Shown: in pieces, positions 25,640 through 33,528 of the stretch
Layout: each line of letters opens with the position of its first letter
Position numbering within the stretch: position 1 is the stretch's first letter
Assembly: GCA_016200545.1 (NCBI GenBank)
Contig: JACQEO010000047.1
Span: 56,001-120,000, forward strand
From: Deltaproteobacteria bacterium
Lineage (GTDB): Bacteria > Desulfobacterota > Binatia > UTPRO1
Length of the DNA stretch: 64,000 nt
Direction: 5' to 3'
Program-made: the position numbers and the translations under genes
Notes under the pieces: model-generated
What the model saw: the letters and a program-made list of their open reading frames with translations, nothing else
What the model was told of the DNA's origin: nothing
Databases searched by the model: none

Positions 25640-26634
25640 TCGGTGGCGTGATGCGCCGGGACTCGATTCCGAGCCGCTGGTCGCGGCGCGCGGCACGCGC
25701 CGCGCTCGTGGCGCTCGCGCTCGGCGGCGTGGCCGGCGCGGACCTCCAACCGCCGGCGGTCGGACGCATCACGGTCGGCCGCGTCGCGACGGTCGAAGCC
25801 GCGTCTGTCCGCCTCGCCGACGTCGCCATCCTCGAAGGAAACGGCGGTGACTTCGCCGACGTCGATCTCGGCGCCGCGCCCGATCCGGGCGGCAGCCGCC
25901 GGCTCGACGGCGTCGCGATCCTCCGCAAGCTGCGCGCCGCTGGTCTCGTCGACGGGGCGACGCACTACGAGATCCCCGCGAGCGTGCGGATCGCGCGCGC
26001 CTACCAAGACGTCGCCGCGGAGGAGATCCGCGGCGCGGTCGAGCGCAACGCGAGCACGGTCCTCGCCGCCGGCGAGCAGCTGCGCAGCGTCGACGTCGGC
26101 GGCGTCGCCCGCATTCCGCCGGGTCCGTACGCGCTGCACGTCGTGCCGCCGCCGGCGGGTGGACACGTGGCCCGCCGCCGGGTCGAGGTTCAGCTCCTGC
26201 AAGACGGGACCGTCGTCGCCAGCGTGCCGGCGCGCGTCGAGGTCGTCGCGACCGGGCCGGTGGTAGTCCTACGACATGCGGTGGCGCGCGGGGCGGTCCT
26301 GCGGCCGGCGGACGTCGCCGTCGAGGAGCGCGAGCTCACCGGGCTTCCGGGAAGCGTCGTCACGACGATCGCCGAGGTGGCCGGCAAGGAGATGCGGGCG
26401 GCGCTGCCGGCGAGCGCGCCGGTGACGTTGAGCGTGCTCACGACCCCGCTGCTGGTGCGGCGCGGTGACCTCGTCACGGTCGTCGTCGAGACGCCGGGCA
26501 TGCGCCTCAGTACGCCCGGCGAGGCGCTCGAGCCGGGTGCGGCCGGCGCGCAGATCCGCGTCCGCAATCGCAAGTCGCAGCAAGAGATCTCGGGGCAGGT
26601 GGTGGAGCGTGGAACGATTCTCGTCCAGTACTGA
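25636..26634 (+). CDS. flgA: FlgA, P-ring assembly chaperone
   Basis: The product is 332 aa, longer than the E. coli form (219) but usual for lineages with an extended N-terminal region. It has an N-terminal signal peptide ([19 protein letters not shown]). The C-terminal SAF/ChapFlgA domain shows [60 protein letters not shown] and [21 protein letters not shown]. It acts in the periplasm to help FlgI form the P-ring. The start is GTG 25636 or ATG 25651. It overlaps flgH by 26 bases. Confidence 0.92.
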   Translation: MIGGVMRRDSIPSRWSRRAARAALVALALGGVAGADLQPPAVGRITVGRVATVEAASVRLADVAILEGNGGDFADVDLGAAPDPGGSRRLDGVAILRKLRAAGLVDGATHYEIPASVRIARAYQDVAAEEIRGAVERNASTVLAAGEQLRSVDVGGVARIPPGPYALHVVPPPAGGHVARRRVEVQLLQDGTVVASVPARVEVVATGPVVVLRHAVARGAVLRPADVAVEERELTGLPGSVVTTIAEVAGKEMRAALPASAPVTLSVLTTPLLVRRGDLVTVVVETPGMRLSTPGEALEPGAAGAQIRVRNRKSQQEISGQVVERGTILVQY

Positions 26635-27340
26635 GCGCGCCCGTCGGGTCGGGGCGCGCGCGATCCTCGTGATCGCGTGCGGCCTCGCCGCCGGCTGCGG
26701 CCGCATGTACCTCGACCGCCGCCCGGAGGTGCGCGGCGGTGCCGTTGCGTTGCCGCCGGTACCCGCACATGCGGCGCGCACGGGATCGCTGTGGCGCGAC
26801 AATGTGAGCGCGAACTTTCTCTTCACCGACGTGAAGGCGCGCTATCCCGGCGACCTGATCACGATCGTCGTCTCCGAAGACGCCTCGGGCAGCAAGGACG
26901 CGGAGACCTCGACGAAGACGAAGACCAGCGTCTCGGGGAGCCTGACGGAGTTCTTCGGCTTGCCGCAGCAACTGCAGAAGCATCAGCCGAACATCAATCC
27001 CGCCGCGCTCATTGAAGCCGATGCCGACCGCGAATGGGACGGACAGGGCGCCACGAACCGTCACGGCAAGCTCTCCGCGCTCATGAGCGCACAGGTGACG
27101 GAGGTGGCAGCGAACGGGAATCTCTGGGTCGAGGGCGAGAAGATCGTCTCGGTGAATCACGAGGACCAACATCTGGTGATCGGCGGCTGGGTGCGACCGG
27201 AGGACATCGATGCGCAGAACCAGGTGCTGTCGTCGCGCGTCGCCCTCGGCCGCATCGACTACTACGGCGTCGGCGTCGTCGCCATGAAGCAGGGGCCCGG
27301 CTGGGGCTACTGGCTGCTCGACTGGGTATGGCCATTTTAA
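26609..27340 (+). CDS. flgH: FlgH, L-ring lipoprotein
   Basis: The product is 243 aa from GTG 26609, within the end of flgA. The signal peptide ends in a lipobox, LAAGC, with Cys30 as lipidation site. The conserved body is GSLWRDNVSANFLFTDVKARYPGDLITIVVSEDASGSKDAETST, then GNLWVEGEKIVSVNHEDQHLVIGGWVRPEDID and RIDYYGVGVVAMKQGPGWGYWLLDWVWPF. It forms the outer-membrane L-ring. The TAA stop is followed nine bases later by a copy of the dispersed 55-nt repeat. Confidence 0.95.
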   Translation: MERFSSSTERARRVGARAILVIACGLAAGCGRMYLDRRPEVRGGAVALPPVPAHAARTGSLWRDNVSANFLFTDVKARYPGDLITIVVSEDASGSKDAETSTKTKTSVSGSLTEFFGLPQQLQKHQPNINPAALIEADADREWDGQGATNRHGKLSALMSAQVTEVAANGNLWVEGEKIVSVNHEDQHLVIGGWVRPEDIDAQNQVLSSRVALGRIDYYGVGVVAMKQGPGWGYWLLDWVWPF

Positions 27341-28494
27341 TGATTTCGCCCCCGCTCGCTGCGCTCGCGATGGGCGTCGCGACCCGGAGCAAGTCCGGGT
27401 CGCTCCTCGTTGCCGCGGTACTCCTCGCCGTCGTGGTTGCGGTGCCGGCGGAGGCGGCGCGGATCAAGGACATCGCCGACGTCGAGGGCGTCCGCACCAA
27501 CCAGCTGTCGGGCTACGGTGTCGTCGTCGGGCTCGAGGGCACGGGCGACGGGCAGCAGTCGCTGTTCACCGTCCAGAGCATTCTCAGCATGCTACGCCGA
27601 CGCGGCGTCACGATCTCGGTCGACCCGAGGCAGATCCGCGTGAAGAACGCCGCCGCGGTGGTGGTGACGGCGACGTTGCCGCCGTTCGCGCATTCGGGAA
27701 ACCGCATCGACGTGCAGCTGTCGTCGATCGGCGACGCCAAGTCGCTGCGCGGCGGCACGCTCGTCTCGACGCCGCTCCTCGGTGCCGACCAGCTGGTCTA
27801 CGCCGTCGCGCAAGGCGCCGTCTCGCTCGGCGGCGGCTTCTCGGCACAGGCCGCGGGCGCGTCGGCGACGAGCGGTCATCCGACCGTCGGCGTCGTGACC
27901 GGCGGCGCCATCGTCGAGCGCGAGGTTCCGGTCACGCTCGGCGCCGACGGGATCGTCCGCCTCAGCCTGCACGAGGCCGACGTCACGACCGCGACTCGGG
28001 TGGCGACTGCCGTGAACGCCTCGCTTGGCGACGGCGCCGCTCAAGCGGTCGATCCCGCGACGATCGAGGTCCACCTTCTCGATCACGAGCGCGCCATGAC
28101 ACTCTTGCCGGCGATCGAGAGCCTCGAGGTTGCGCCCGACCGCCGTGCCAAGGTGATCGTCAACGAGCGCACCGGAACCGTGATCATGGGCGAAGAGGTC
28201 CACATCGCGCCGGTGGCGATCGCGCACGGCAGCCTGCAGATCCAGGTCAAGACCGACCTCGGCGTCTCGCAGCCGGCGCCGTTCTCGAACGGTCAGACCG
28301 TCGTCGTGCCCGACAGCACGATCAACGTCGAGGAAGGCAAGGCGCAGCGCCTCGCGCTGCTGCGCGGCGCCGTCAACCTCGGGCAGCTCGTCGGCGGCCT
28401 GAACGCCCTCGGCGTCACGCCGCAGGACCTGATCGCCGTCCTCCAGGCGATCAAGGCTGCCGGCGCCCTCGATGCCGAGCTCGAGCTGATGTGA
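27328..28494 (+). CDS. flgI: FlgI, P-ring protein
   Basis: The product is 388 aa from ATG 27328; ATG 27340 and 27370 are in-frame alternatives and none has a good ribosome site. Residues 8-26 are translated from the dispersed repeat (SPPLAALAMGVATRSKSGS). The hydrophobic core LLVAAVLLAVVVAVPAEA follows, so the repeat supplies an odd long n-region. The mature part (RIKDIADVEGVRTNQLSGYGVVVGLEGTGDGQQSLFTVQSILSMLRRRGV) is strong FlgI. It builds the periplasmic P-ring with FlgA help. Confidence 0.94.
   Translation: MAILMISPPLAALAMGVATRSKSGSLLVAAVLLAVVVAVPAEAARIKDIADVEGVRTNQLSGYGVVVGLEGTGDGQQSLFTVQSILSMLRRRGVTISVDPRQIRVKNAAAVVVTATLPPFAHSGNRIDVQLSSIGDAKSLRGGTLVSTPLLGADQLVYAVAQGAVSLGGGFSAQAAGASATSGHPTVGVVTGGAIVEREVPVTLGADGIVRLSLHEADVTTATRVATAVNASLGDGAAQAVDPATIEVHLLDHERAMTLLPAIESLEVAPDRRAKVIVNERTGTVIMGEEVHIAPVAIAHGSLQIQVKTDLGVSQPAPFSNGQTVVVPDSTINVEEGKAQRLALLRGAVNLGQLVGGLNALGVTPQDLIAVLQAIKAAGALDAELELM
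27349..27403 (+). repeat. Dispersed 55-nt box-plus-hairpin repeat, copy 1
   Basis: The conserved GC box (27349-27369, containing CCGCTCGCTGCGCTCGCG) is followed by the 9-base spacer ATGGGCGTC. A perfect 10-bp stem comes next: GCGACCCGGA, loop GCAAG, TCCGGGTCGC. It begins nine bases after the flgH stop and lies wholly inside the flgI reading frame. Three other copies are at 41915, 41983 and 54719. Confidence 0.9.
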
Positions 28495-28506
28495 GGAGGT
28501 CGACGC

Positions 28507-29388
28507 ATGAGCCCGCTCACGATCACTGGTCTCGCTCCGCAGGCGCTCCTGGCGTCGACCCCGCGCGGCATCGAGGAGCAGCAGCGGCTGGCGCGCAAGT
28601 CGCCGCTCGAGATCGCGCGTGAGTTCGAGGCCATCCTCGTCGCGCAGATAATCGGCGCCATGCGGAAGACGGTCTCGAGCACGGGCTTGTTCGGAGGCGG
28701 CGACAGCGGCGCGAACAAGGTGCTCGACGGCGCCTTCGATCAGGAGCTGGCGCGGAGCATCGCGAAGGACGCCCACCTCGGCCTCGCCGAGCAGCTCGCG
28801 GCGCAGATCGAACGCCACCAGCACGCGGCCGCGGCGGCCGGCGACGCGCCACATACCCAGGGCACGGTCGACGCTGTCGCAGCCTCGAGACCGGCGGTGG
28901 CGGAGGACGGCAGCGCGGTACGCGCCACCGCAACGGCAGCGGCCGAGGACGACGTGGCGACCCAGCTCGTCGCCGGAGCCGAGGGCCGGGTGACGTCGGG
29001 CTTCGGCGTTCGGCGCGACCCGATCACCGGCGCGCCCGCCTTTCATGGCGGCATCGACGTCGCAGCGCCGCGTGGCAGCGCCATCCATGCGGTGGCATCG
29101 GGCGAGGTGACCTTCAGCGGGCGCCGCGGCCACGCCGGGAACGTGGTCGAAGTGCGCGACGGCGATGTCGTCAGCACCTACGCGCACGTTGCCCGCGCCC
29201 TGGTGCGCGCAGGCCAGAAAGTTGCCGCGGGCGACGTCCTCGCGACGATCGGGTCGACGGGGAGAAGTACCGGCCCGCACGTGCATTTCGCAATGACACG
29301 CGACGGCCAAGCCATCGATCCAGCAGCCATTGTGCAATCGACCGCCACGGTCGTTGTGTCGCCGCCGGGCGAGCCCGAGGAGGCCTGA
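28507..29388 (+). CDS. flgJ: FlgJ-type rod cap fused to an M23 metallopeptidase
   Basis: The product is 293 aa. Residues 30-105 form the rod-binding FlgJ domain (LEIAREFEAILVAQIIGAMRKTVSSTGLFGGGDSGANKVLDGAFDQELARSIAKDAHLGLAEQL). Residues 160-275 are a LytM/M23 peptidase (GRVTSGFGVRRDPITGAPAFHGGIDVAAPRGSAIHAVASGEVTFSGRRGHAGNVVEV). The zinc ligands H180 and D184 (HGGID) and the H258-V-H260 motif are intact. The well-known FlgJ of enteric bacteria carries a glucosaminidase instead. It likely caps the rod and cuts peptide cross-links in the murein. Confidence 0.9.
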   Translation: MSPLTITGLAPQALLASTPRGIEEQQRLARKSPLEIAREFEAILVAQIIGAMRKTVSSTGLFGGGDSGANKVLDGAFDQELARSIAKDAHLGLAEQLAAQIERHQHAAAAAGDAPHTQGTVDAVAASRPAVAEDGSAVRATATAAAEDDVATQLVAGAEGRVTSGFGVRRDPITGAPAFHGGIDVAAPRGSAIHAVASGEVTFSGRRGHAGNVVEVRDGDVVSTYAHVARALVRAGQKVAAGDVLATIGSTGRSTGPHVHFAMTRDGQAIDPAAIVQSTATVVVSPPGEPEEA

Positions 29389-29414
29389 GTGGCATTTTCG
29401 TACCACTCCGCCGC

Positions 29415-29442
29415 TAAAGGTTCGGCGGCGTCCGGTCGATAT
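29415..29442 (+). promoter_or_regulatory. Sigma-28-like promoter before flgM
   Basis: TAAAGGTT at 29415-29422 and GTCGATAT at 29435-29442 are 12 bases apart. The sigma-28 consensus is TAAAGTTT-N11-GCCGATAA, so the -35 matches 7 of 8 and the -10 matches 6 of 8. It lies 44 bases before the flgM ATG in the only real gap between flgJ and flgM, as expected for late expression of the anti-sigma factor. Confidence 0.6.
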
Positions 29443-29485
29443 CCTGACCGACGGTACCCCGGAGGTACCGCGGAGGGGCCGACGC

Positions 29486-29800
29486 ATGCGAATCACCAGA
29501 CGAACATCGATCCCGGGTCTCCCCGACATCGAAGATCCCGGAGCGGTCGCACCGGCACCGAGCTTCACGCCGCCGCTGGGGCGGCGACGCGACGCCGAAG
29601 GCTCGGCGGACCGTGTCGAGCTTTCCGAGGGGGCGCGGCTGCGCCAGCGGCTGCGAGCGGACCTCGGCGATGTCGAGCAGCCGGACTCGTCACGGGTTTT
29701 GAGCCTGCGGGCGCGCGTCGTCGCCAATGCCTATCGCCCGGCGCCGGATGCAGTGGCAAAGAGCTTGGTCGGCGAGCTCACGGCCGATCTCGTGGTCTGA
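29486..29800 (+). CDS. flgM: FlgM, anti-sigma-28 factor
   Basis: The product is 104 aa from ATG 29486 with CGGAGGGG upstream; a 52-residue longer frame running back into flgJ is rejected. The N-terminal half is Pro/Arg-rich and probably disordered. The C-terminal half (SADRVELSEGARLRQRLR, then SSRVLSLRARVVANAYRPAPDAVAKSLVGELTADL) matches the FlgM sigma-binding helices (Ixxlraxvxxgxyxxdxxxvaxxl). It binds FliA and is exported when the hook is finished. flgN follows after four bases. Confidence 0.85.
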   Translation: MRITRRTSIPGLPDIEDPGAVAPAPSFTPPLGRRRDAEGSADRVELSEGARLRQRLRADLGDVEQPDSSRVLSLRARVVANAYRPAPDAVAKSLVGELTADLVV

Positions 29801-29804
29801 CGTC

Positions 29805-30260
29805 ATGAGCCTCGAGTCCGAGGGGCCGAGCCTGCGCGCCCTGCTCGAGCTCGAGCGTGAGTGCTGTGCGCGGCTGCTACCCATCCTCGATGCCGAGCGT
29901 GCTGCCGCGGCCGGCTACGACCACCTGGCGCTGCTCGCCTGCCTGCGCGAGCGTGAGGCGCTGCAAGCGGAATGGGAGCGTGTTTCGCGGCTCCGCCGCG
30001 AGCGCCTGCGCGAGTCGAAGGTCTTGTTCGCGACGCTGGTCGCCGACGACGCCGCGCTCGCGGCCGTCGTCGCCGACGTGCGGCGCGACGCCGAGCGCGT
30101 ACGGCGCGCACAACGCATCAACGAGGCGGTCGTCCGTGCCGCGCTCGCGCAGGTGACCGACACCCTCACGGTGATCCGTCGCGAGCTTCCCGACAGCCGC
30201 TACGACGGCCGGGCGGTGTTGCGTACACCGCTACCAGCCGCCGGACGCTGGAGCGCGTAG
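29805..30260 (+). CDS. flgN: FlgN, chaperone for FlgK and FlgL
   Basis: The product is 151 aa, predicted to be almost entirely helical (LRALLELERECCARLLPILDAERAAAAGYDHLALLACLREREALQAEWERVSRLRRERL). Size, helical content and its place between flgM and flgK identify FlgN, whose sequence is poorly conserved. It escorts FlgK and FlgL to FlhA. ATG 29805 is chosen since the longer frame overlaps flgM. Its stop touches the flgK start. Confidence 0.82.
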   Translation: MSLESEGPSLRALLELERECCARLLPILDAERAAAAGYDHLALLACLREREALQAEWERVSRLRRERLRESKVLFATLVADDAALAAVVADVRRDAERVRRAQRINEAVVRAALAQVTDTLTVIRRELPDSRYDGRAVLRTPLPAAGRWSA

Positions 30261-31646
30261 ATGGCGCTCTTCGCACCGTTGTCGATCGCCCGGCAGGCGT
30301 TGCTCGCGCAGCAGCGGGCGCTACAGGTGACCGGCCAGAACATCGCCAACGTGAATACCCCGGGGTACAGCCGCCAGCGCGCGGTGCTCACGAACGTTCC
30401 GCCGGCGGGCGACGTCATCGGCGGCGGCGCGCGCGTCGCCAGCGTCGAGCAAGCGGTCGATCCGTTCCTCGAGGCCCGCCGTCTCGCCAGCGCCTCGACG
30501 CTGGCGGCCGCGACCACCAATCGCGACCTGCTCGATCGCATCCAGAACGCCTTTCCCGTCCAGGGATCGAATGTCGGCACCGCGCTGCAGAATTTCTTCG
30601 CGGCGGCGAATGCACTCGCCACCAGCCCGCAGGATCTTGCGGTGCGTGCCAATCTGCTCGACAGGGCGGACGCGCTGGCCTCGGAGCTCCGTGCGACCGC
30701 CGCTGAGGCTGCGACGTCGCAGCGCGACGCCGATCGGCAAGTCGTGCAGACGACCAGCGACGCCAACCAACTGCTGACGTCGATCGCGAGCCTCAATACG
30801 ACCATCCGCGCCGCCGAGATCGGCGGCGGCACCGCCAATGACCTCCGCGACACGCGACGCGAGGCCCTCACCGCGCTCGCGAAGGACCTCGACATTCACG
30901 TCGTCGAGCAGAGCGACGGGACGGTGAACGTATTCGCGGCGTCGGGGGACGCGCTCGTGCTCGGCAACGACGCGGCGACGCTGGCGACGCAGGCGGGCGC
31001 GGGCGGAGCGGCGCTCGACGGCGGCAGCGTCGCTCAGGTGGGCCTCCAGGACGCCGCCGGCACGGTCGTCACGCTGCCGGGGAGCCTCGGCGGCACGCTC
31101 GGCGCACTCATCGCCGTACGCGACCAGACGGCGCCGTTGATTACCGGCGACCTCGATACGCTCGCAACCACGCTCCGCGACGCGGTGAACGCCGTCCAGA
31201 CCGACGGCGCGGGACGCGACCTCGACGGTCTCGTCGGAGCACCGCTCTTCGCCGGGACCGGCGCCGCCGATCTGACGGTCGTGCTCACCGATCCGCGCGG
31301 CATTGCCGCGGCACGCAGCGCCAATCCCGGCGACAACGGCGGCGCGCAGGCGCTCCTCGCCATCGGCGACACCACCTTCGCGGCGCTCGGCGGCGCCACC
31401 CTCAACGACTTCTTCGGCGGCGTACAGGCGCACGCCGGTGCAATTACGCGTGCGGCGGACGAGCAGGTGACGATCGAGCAGACCGTCGCTGCATCACTCG
31501 ACGCTCAGCGCGACGCGATCTCGGGTGTGAGTCTCGAAGAGGAGTTCACCGACCTGATTCGATTCCAGCGCGGCTTCCAAGCCGCCTCGCAGCTGATCGT
31601 CGTCAGCAACCACATGCTCGACGACCTCCTGGGGCTCATCCGATGA
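30261..31646 (+). CDS. flgK: FlgK, hook-filament junction protein 1
   Basis: The product is 461 aa. The N-terminus SIARQALLAQQRALQVTGQNIANVNTPGYSRQRAVLTNVPPAGDVIGGGARVASVEQAVDPFLEARRL is the FlgK hallmark. The C-terminus is SGVSLEEEFTDLIRFQRGFQAASQLIVVSNHMLDDLLGLIR. It sits between hook and filament, exported late with FlgN. It is directly fused by position to flgN and overlaps flgL by 4 bases. Confidence 0.96.
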   Translation: MALFAPLSIARQALLAQQRALQVTGQNIANVNTPGYSRQRAVLTNVPPAGDVIGGGARVASVEQAVDPFLEARRLASASTLAAATTNRDLLDRIQNAFPVQGSNVGTALQNFFAAANALATSPQDLAVRANLLDRADALASELRATAAEAATSQRDADRQVVQTTSDANQLLTSIASLNTTIRAAEIGGGTANDLRDTRREALTALAKDLDIHVVEQSDGTVNVFAASGDALVLGNDAATLATQAGAGGAALDGGSVAQVGLQDAAGTVVTLPGSLGGTLGALIAVRDQTAPLITGDLDTLATTLRDAVNAVQTDGAGRDLDGLVGAPLFAGTGAADLTVVLTDPRGIAAARSANPGDNGGAQALLAIGDTTFAALGGATLNDFFGGVQAHAGAITRAADEQVTIEQTVAASLDAQRDAISGVSLEEEFTDLIRFQRGFQAASQLIVVSNHMLDDLLGLIR

Positions 31647-32536
31647 TTCTCGGGCGTGTCACCCAGGCGACCCTGTGGCGTCAGTTCACGACGAGCATCG
31701 GCAACTTGCAACGGCAAATTGCCGATGCGCAAACGCAGGTGAGCACGCAGAAGAAGCTTCAGGACGCGAGCGACGATCCCGCCGGCGCTGCGCAGGCGAA
31801 CCGGCTCACCAGCCAGACTCGCGCGCTCGCCGCCTTGAGCGACGGCATCGGGTTCGGAAGCGCCGTCTTGAGCTCCGAGGACAGCGCGCTCGAGCAGACC
31901 GACAGCCTGCTCACCCGCGCCAGCGAGATCGCCTCGCAGACGGCGAGCGGGCTCCTCACGCCCGCGCAGCGCCAGCAAACGGCGGCGGAGGTGACGCAGA
32001 TCGAGAGCAGCGTCCTGACGCTCGCGAACACTTCGGTCGCCGGCCGCTACGTCTTCGGCGGTCTCGCGACCGGTCCGCAACCGTTCGCCAATCTCGACGA
32101 TCCCGGGTTCGATCCGGCGACGGCATACAGCGGTCCGAGCGATCCCTTCACGCTTCCGATCGCGTCCGGCCAGACGGTCGCAATCACGACGCCGGGTGAC
32201 CAAGTGTTCAGCGCCGCGATCACCGCCCTCGACCAGATGCGCCAGACGCTGGCGAGCGGTGGGGCGCCGACGACGAGCGTGGATGCGCTCGCGAACGCCG
32301 CGGCCGGTATCCGCGAGGAGCGCGCGAGCGTCGGCGGCCGCGTGACGAGGCTCCAGGATCGCAGCAATCAAATCACCAGCTTGACCAACGGCGCACAAGC
32401 CATGCTGAGCGACATTCAAGACGTCGACATCACGACCGCGATCAGCCAGTTCGTGCAACTGCAGACGACGCTCCAGGCAACACTCGCCGTCGGCAGCAAG
32501 CTGCAAACGAGCCTGCTCGATTATCTACAACTGTGA
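31643..32536 (+). CDS. flgL: FlgL, hook-filament junction protein 3
   Basis: The product is 297 aa. The flagellin-like N-terminal helix is VTQATLWRQFTTSIGNLQRQIADAQTQVSTQKKLQDASDDPAGAAQANRLTSQ. The C-terminal helix is QDVDITTAISQFVQLQTTLQATLAVGSKLQTSLLDYLQL. The short middle is typical of FlgL rather than flagellin. It joins FlgK to the filament. csrA follows after 27 bases. Confidence 0.94.
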   Translation: MILGRVTQATLWRQFTTSIGNLQRQIADAQTQVSTQKKLQDASDDPAGAAQANRLTSQTRALAALSDGIGFGSAVLSSEDSALEQTDSLLTRASEIASQTASGLLTPAQRQQTAAEVTQIESSVLTLANTSVAGRYVFGGLATGPQPFANLDDPGFDPATAYSGPSDPFTLPIASGQTVAITTPGDQVFSAAITALDQMRQTLASGGAPTTSVDALANAAAGIREERASVGGRVTRLQDRSNQITSLTNGAQAMLSDIQDVDITTAISQFVQLQTTLQATLAVGSKLQTSLLDYLQL

Positions 32537-32547
32537 TCGCGCGGCGC

Positions 32548-32562
32548 CCGCCAGGAGGGCGG
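32548..32562 (+). promoter_or_regulatory. csrA leader hairpin presenting the ribosome site in its loop
   Basis: CCGCC and GGCGG pair around the loop AGGAG, and the ATG of csrA starts two bases later. AGGAG is both the Shine-Dalgarno sequence and a GGA-in-loop motif of the kind CsrA binds. This points to translational self-repression. Confidence 0.6.
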
Positions 32563-32563
32563 C

Positions 32564-32812
32564 ATGTTGGTGCTGACACGCAAAATCGGGGAGACGATCC
32601 GCATCGGGGACGAGGTGCGGGTGCAGGTGCTCGCGATCCGCGGCGGCCAGGTACGACTCGGGCTGACGGCGCCGCCCCAGGTACGCATCTTTCGCGAGGA
32701 AATCTTCCGGACAATCGAGGATCAGAATCAACGGGCGCGGCTCGTCGGCGAGGACCGTCTGGCGGGCGCCGCCGAGCTGTGGGAGGAGGTCGGCCATGGT
32801 AAGCACGGCTGA
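32564..32812 (+). CDS. csrA: CsrA, carbon storage regulator/translational repressor
   Basis: The product is 82 aa. MLVLTRKIGETIRIGDEVRVQVLAIRGGQVRLGLTAPPQVRIFREEIF carries the conserved CsrA beta strands and RNA-binding residues (L4, R6 and the VxxHRxEI-like region, here VRIFREEIF). Beside fliW it typically represses flagellin mRNA, as in Bacillus and Campylobacter. The C-terminal 25 residues overlap fliW by 17 bases. Confidence 0.95.
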   Translation: MLVLTRKIGETIRIGDEVRVQVLAIRGGQVRLGLTAPPQVRIFREEIFRTIEDQNQRARLVGEDRLAGAAELWEEVGHGKHG

Positions 32813-33296
32813 GCGCGCCGCCGCGCGCGATGAGAGCGGCGCGTCCGTGTCGGACGCGTTGCACGTGCGGTCGCGACGGTTCGGCTCCTTCGAGGTGCCG
32901 TGCGCGAGCGTCCTGCACGTTCCGCAAGGCCTCATCGGGTTTCCCACACTTCGCCGCTACGTCGTCCTCGATCATCGGCCGGGCTCGCCGTTCAAGTGGC
33001 TGCTCGCGATGGACGACCCGGAGCTGGCGTTCGCCGTCGCCAATCCCGGCGAGCTCGTCCCCGACTACCAGCCGCCGCTCGAGCTCGCGGCGCGCCTTCT
33101 CGACACCGATCCCGCCGAGATCGCCCTCTTCGTGATCGTCACGATCCCGCCCGATCCGACGCGCATGACCGTCAATCTCATGGCACCGGTCGTAGTCGAT
33201 ATGCGCACGCGACGTGCGCGCCAGATCGTTCTCGACGATCCGCGCTGCCCGCCGGACCACCTCGTCATACCGCCGCAGCTGGTCGCGCGGGCGTAA
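32796..33296 (+). CDS. fliW: FliW, CsrA antagonist/flagellar assembly factor
   Basis: The product is 166 aa. The FliW core is RFGSFEVPCASVLHVPQGLIGFPTLRRYVVLDHRPGSPFKWLLAMDDPELAFAVANP, with LFVIVTIPPDPTRMTVNLMAPVVVDMRTRRARQIVL. FliW binds CsrA non-competitively and is itself titrated by flagellin, linking translation to secretion. It overlaps csrA by 17 bases, consistent with coupled translation. Confidence 0.94.
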   Translation: MVSTAERAAARDESGASVSDALHVRSRRFGSFEVPCASVLHVPQGLIGFPTLRRYVVLDHRPGSPFKWLLAMDDPELAFAVANPGELVPDYQPPLELAARLLDTDPAEIALFVIVTIPPDPTRMTVNLMAPVVVDMRTRRARQIVLDDPRCPPDHLVIPPQLVARA

Positions 33297-33399
33297 GCCA
33301 GCGCCCGGGCACACTCGCCAAATTTCGACCGTGCGCAGACAGGAATGTACGGCGCCGGGGCGCGCGCGCGACGGTGCCGACGGCCGCGTTCACGATCGC

Positions 33400-33418
33400 G
33401 TCACGATTTTTACGTGAC
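33400..33418 (+). promoter_or_regulatory. Palindromic candidate enhancer site upstream of the sigma-54 activator gene
   Basis: GTCACG-N7-CGTGAC is a perfect 6-bp inverted repeat with an AT-rich centre, in otherwise GC-rich DNA. It lies 54 bases upstream of the -24 element of the regulator promoter. The position suits an upstream activator site for a Fis-type HTH dimer, perhaps the regulator itself. Confidence 0.5.
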
Positions 33419-33471
33419 AATTCAGTGGCTCAGGATGTTTGAGCGTTACTCATAGGAGTTGTTCAAGTTTC

Positions 33472-33487
33472 TGGCACCTTGATTGCT
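33472..33487 (+). promoter_or_regulatory. Sigma-54 promoter of the flagellar activator gene
   Basis: TGGCACCTTGATTGCT matches TGGCAC-N5-TTGCW completely. The predicted start near 33498 leaves a 31-base leader with AAGGAGGGA before ATG 33529. The gene downstream encodes a sigma-54 activator, so autoregulation is likely. Confidence 0.85.
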
Positions 33488-33528
33488 CCCCGCTTCGTCG
33501 AACGCCGCGGGGCGGCCAAGGAGGGACG

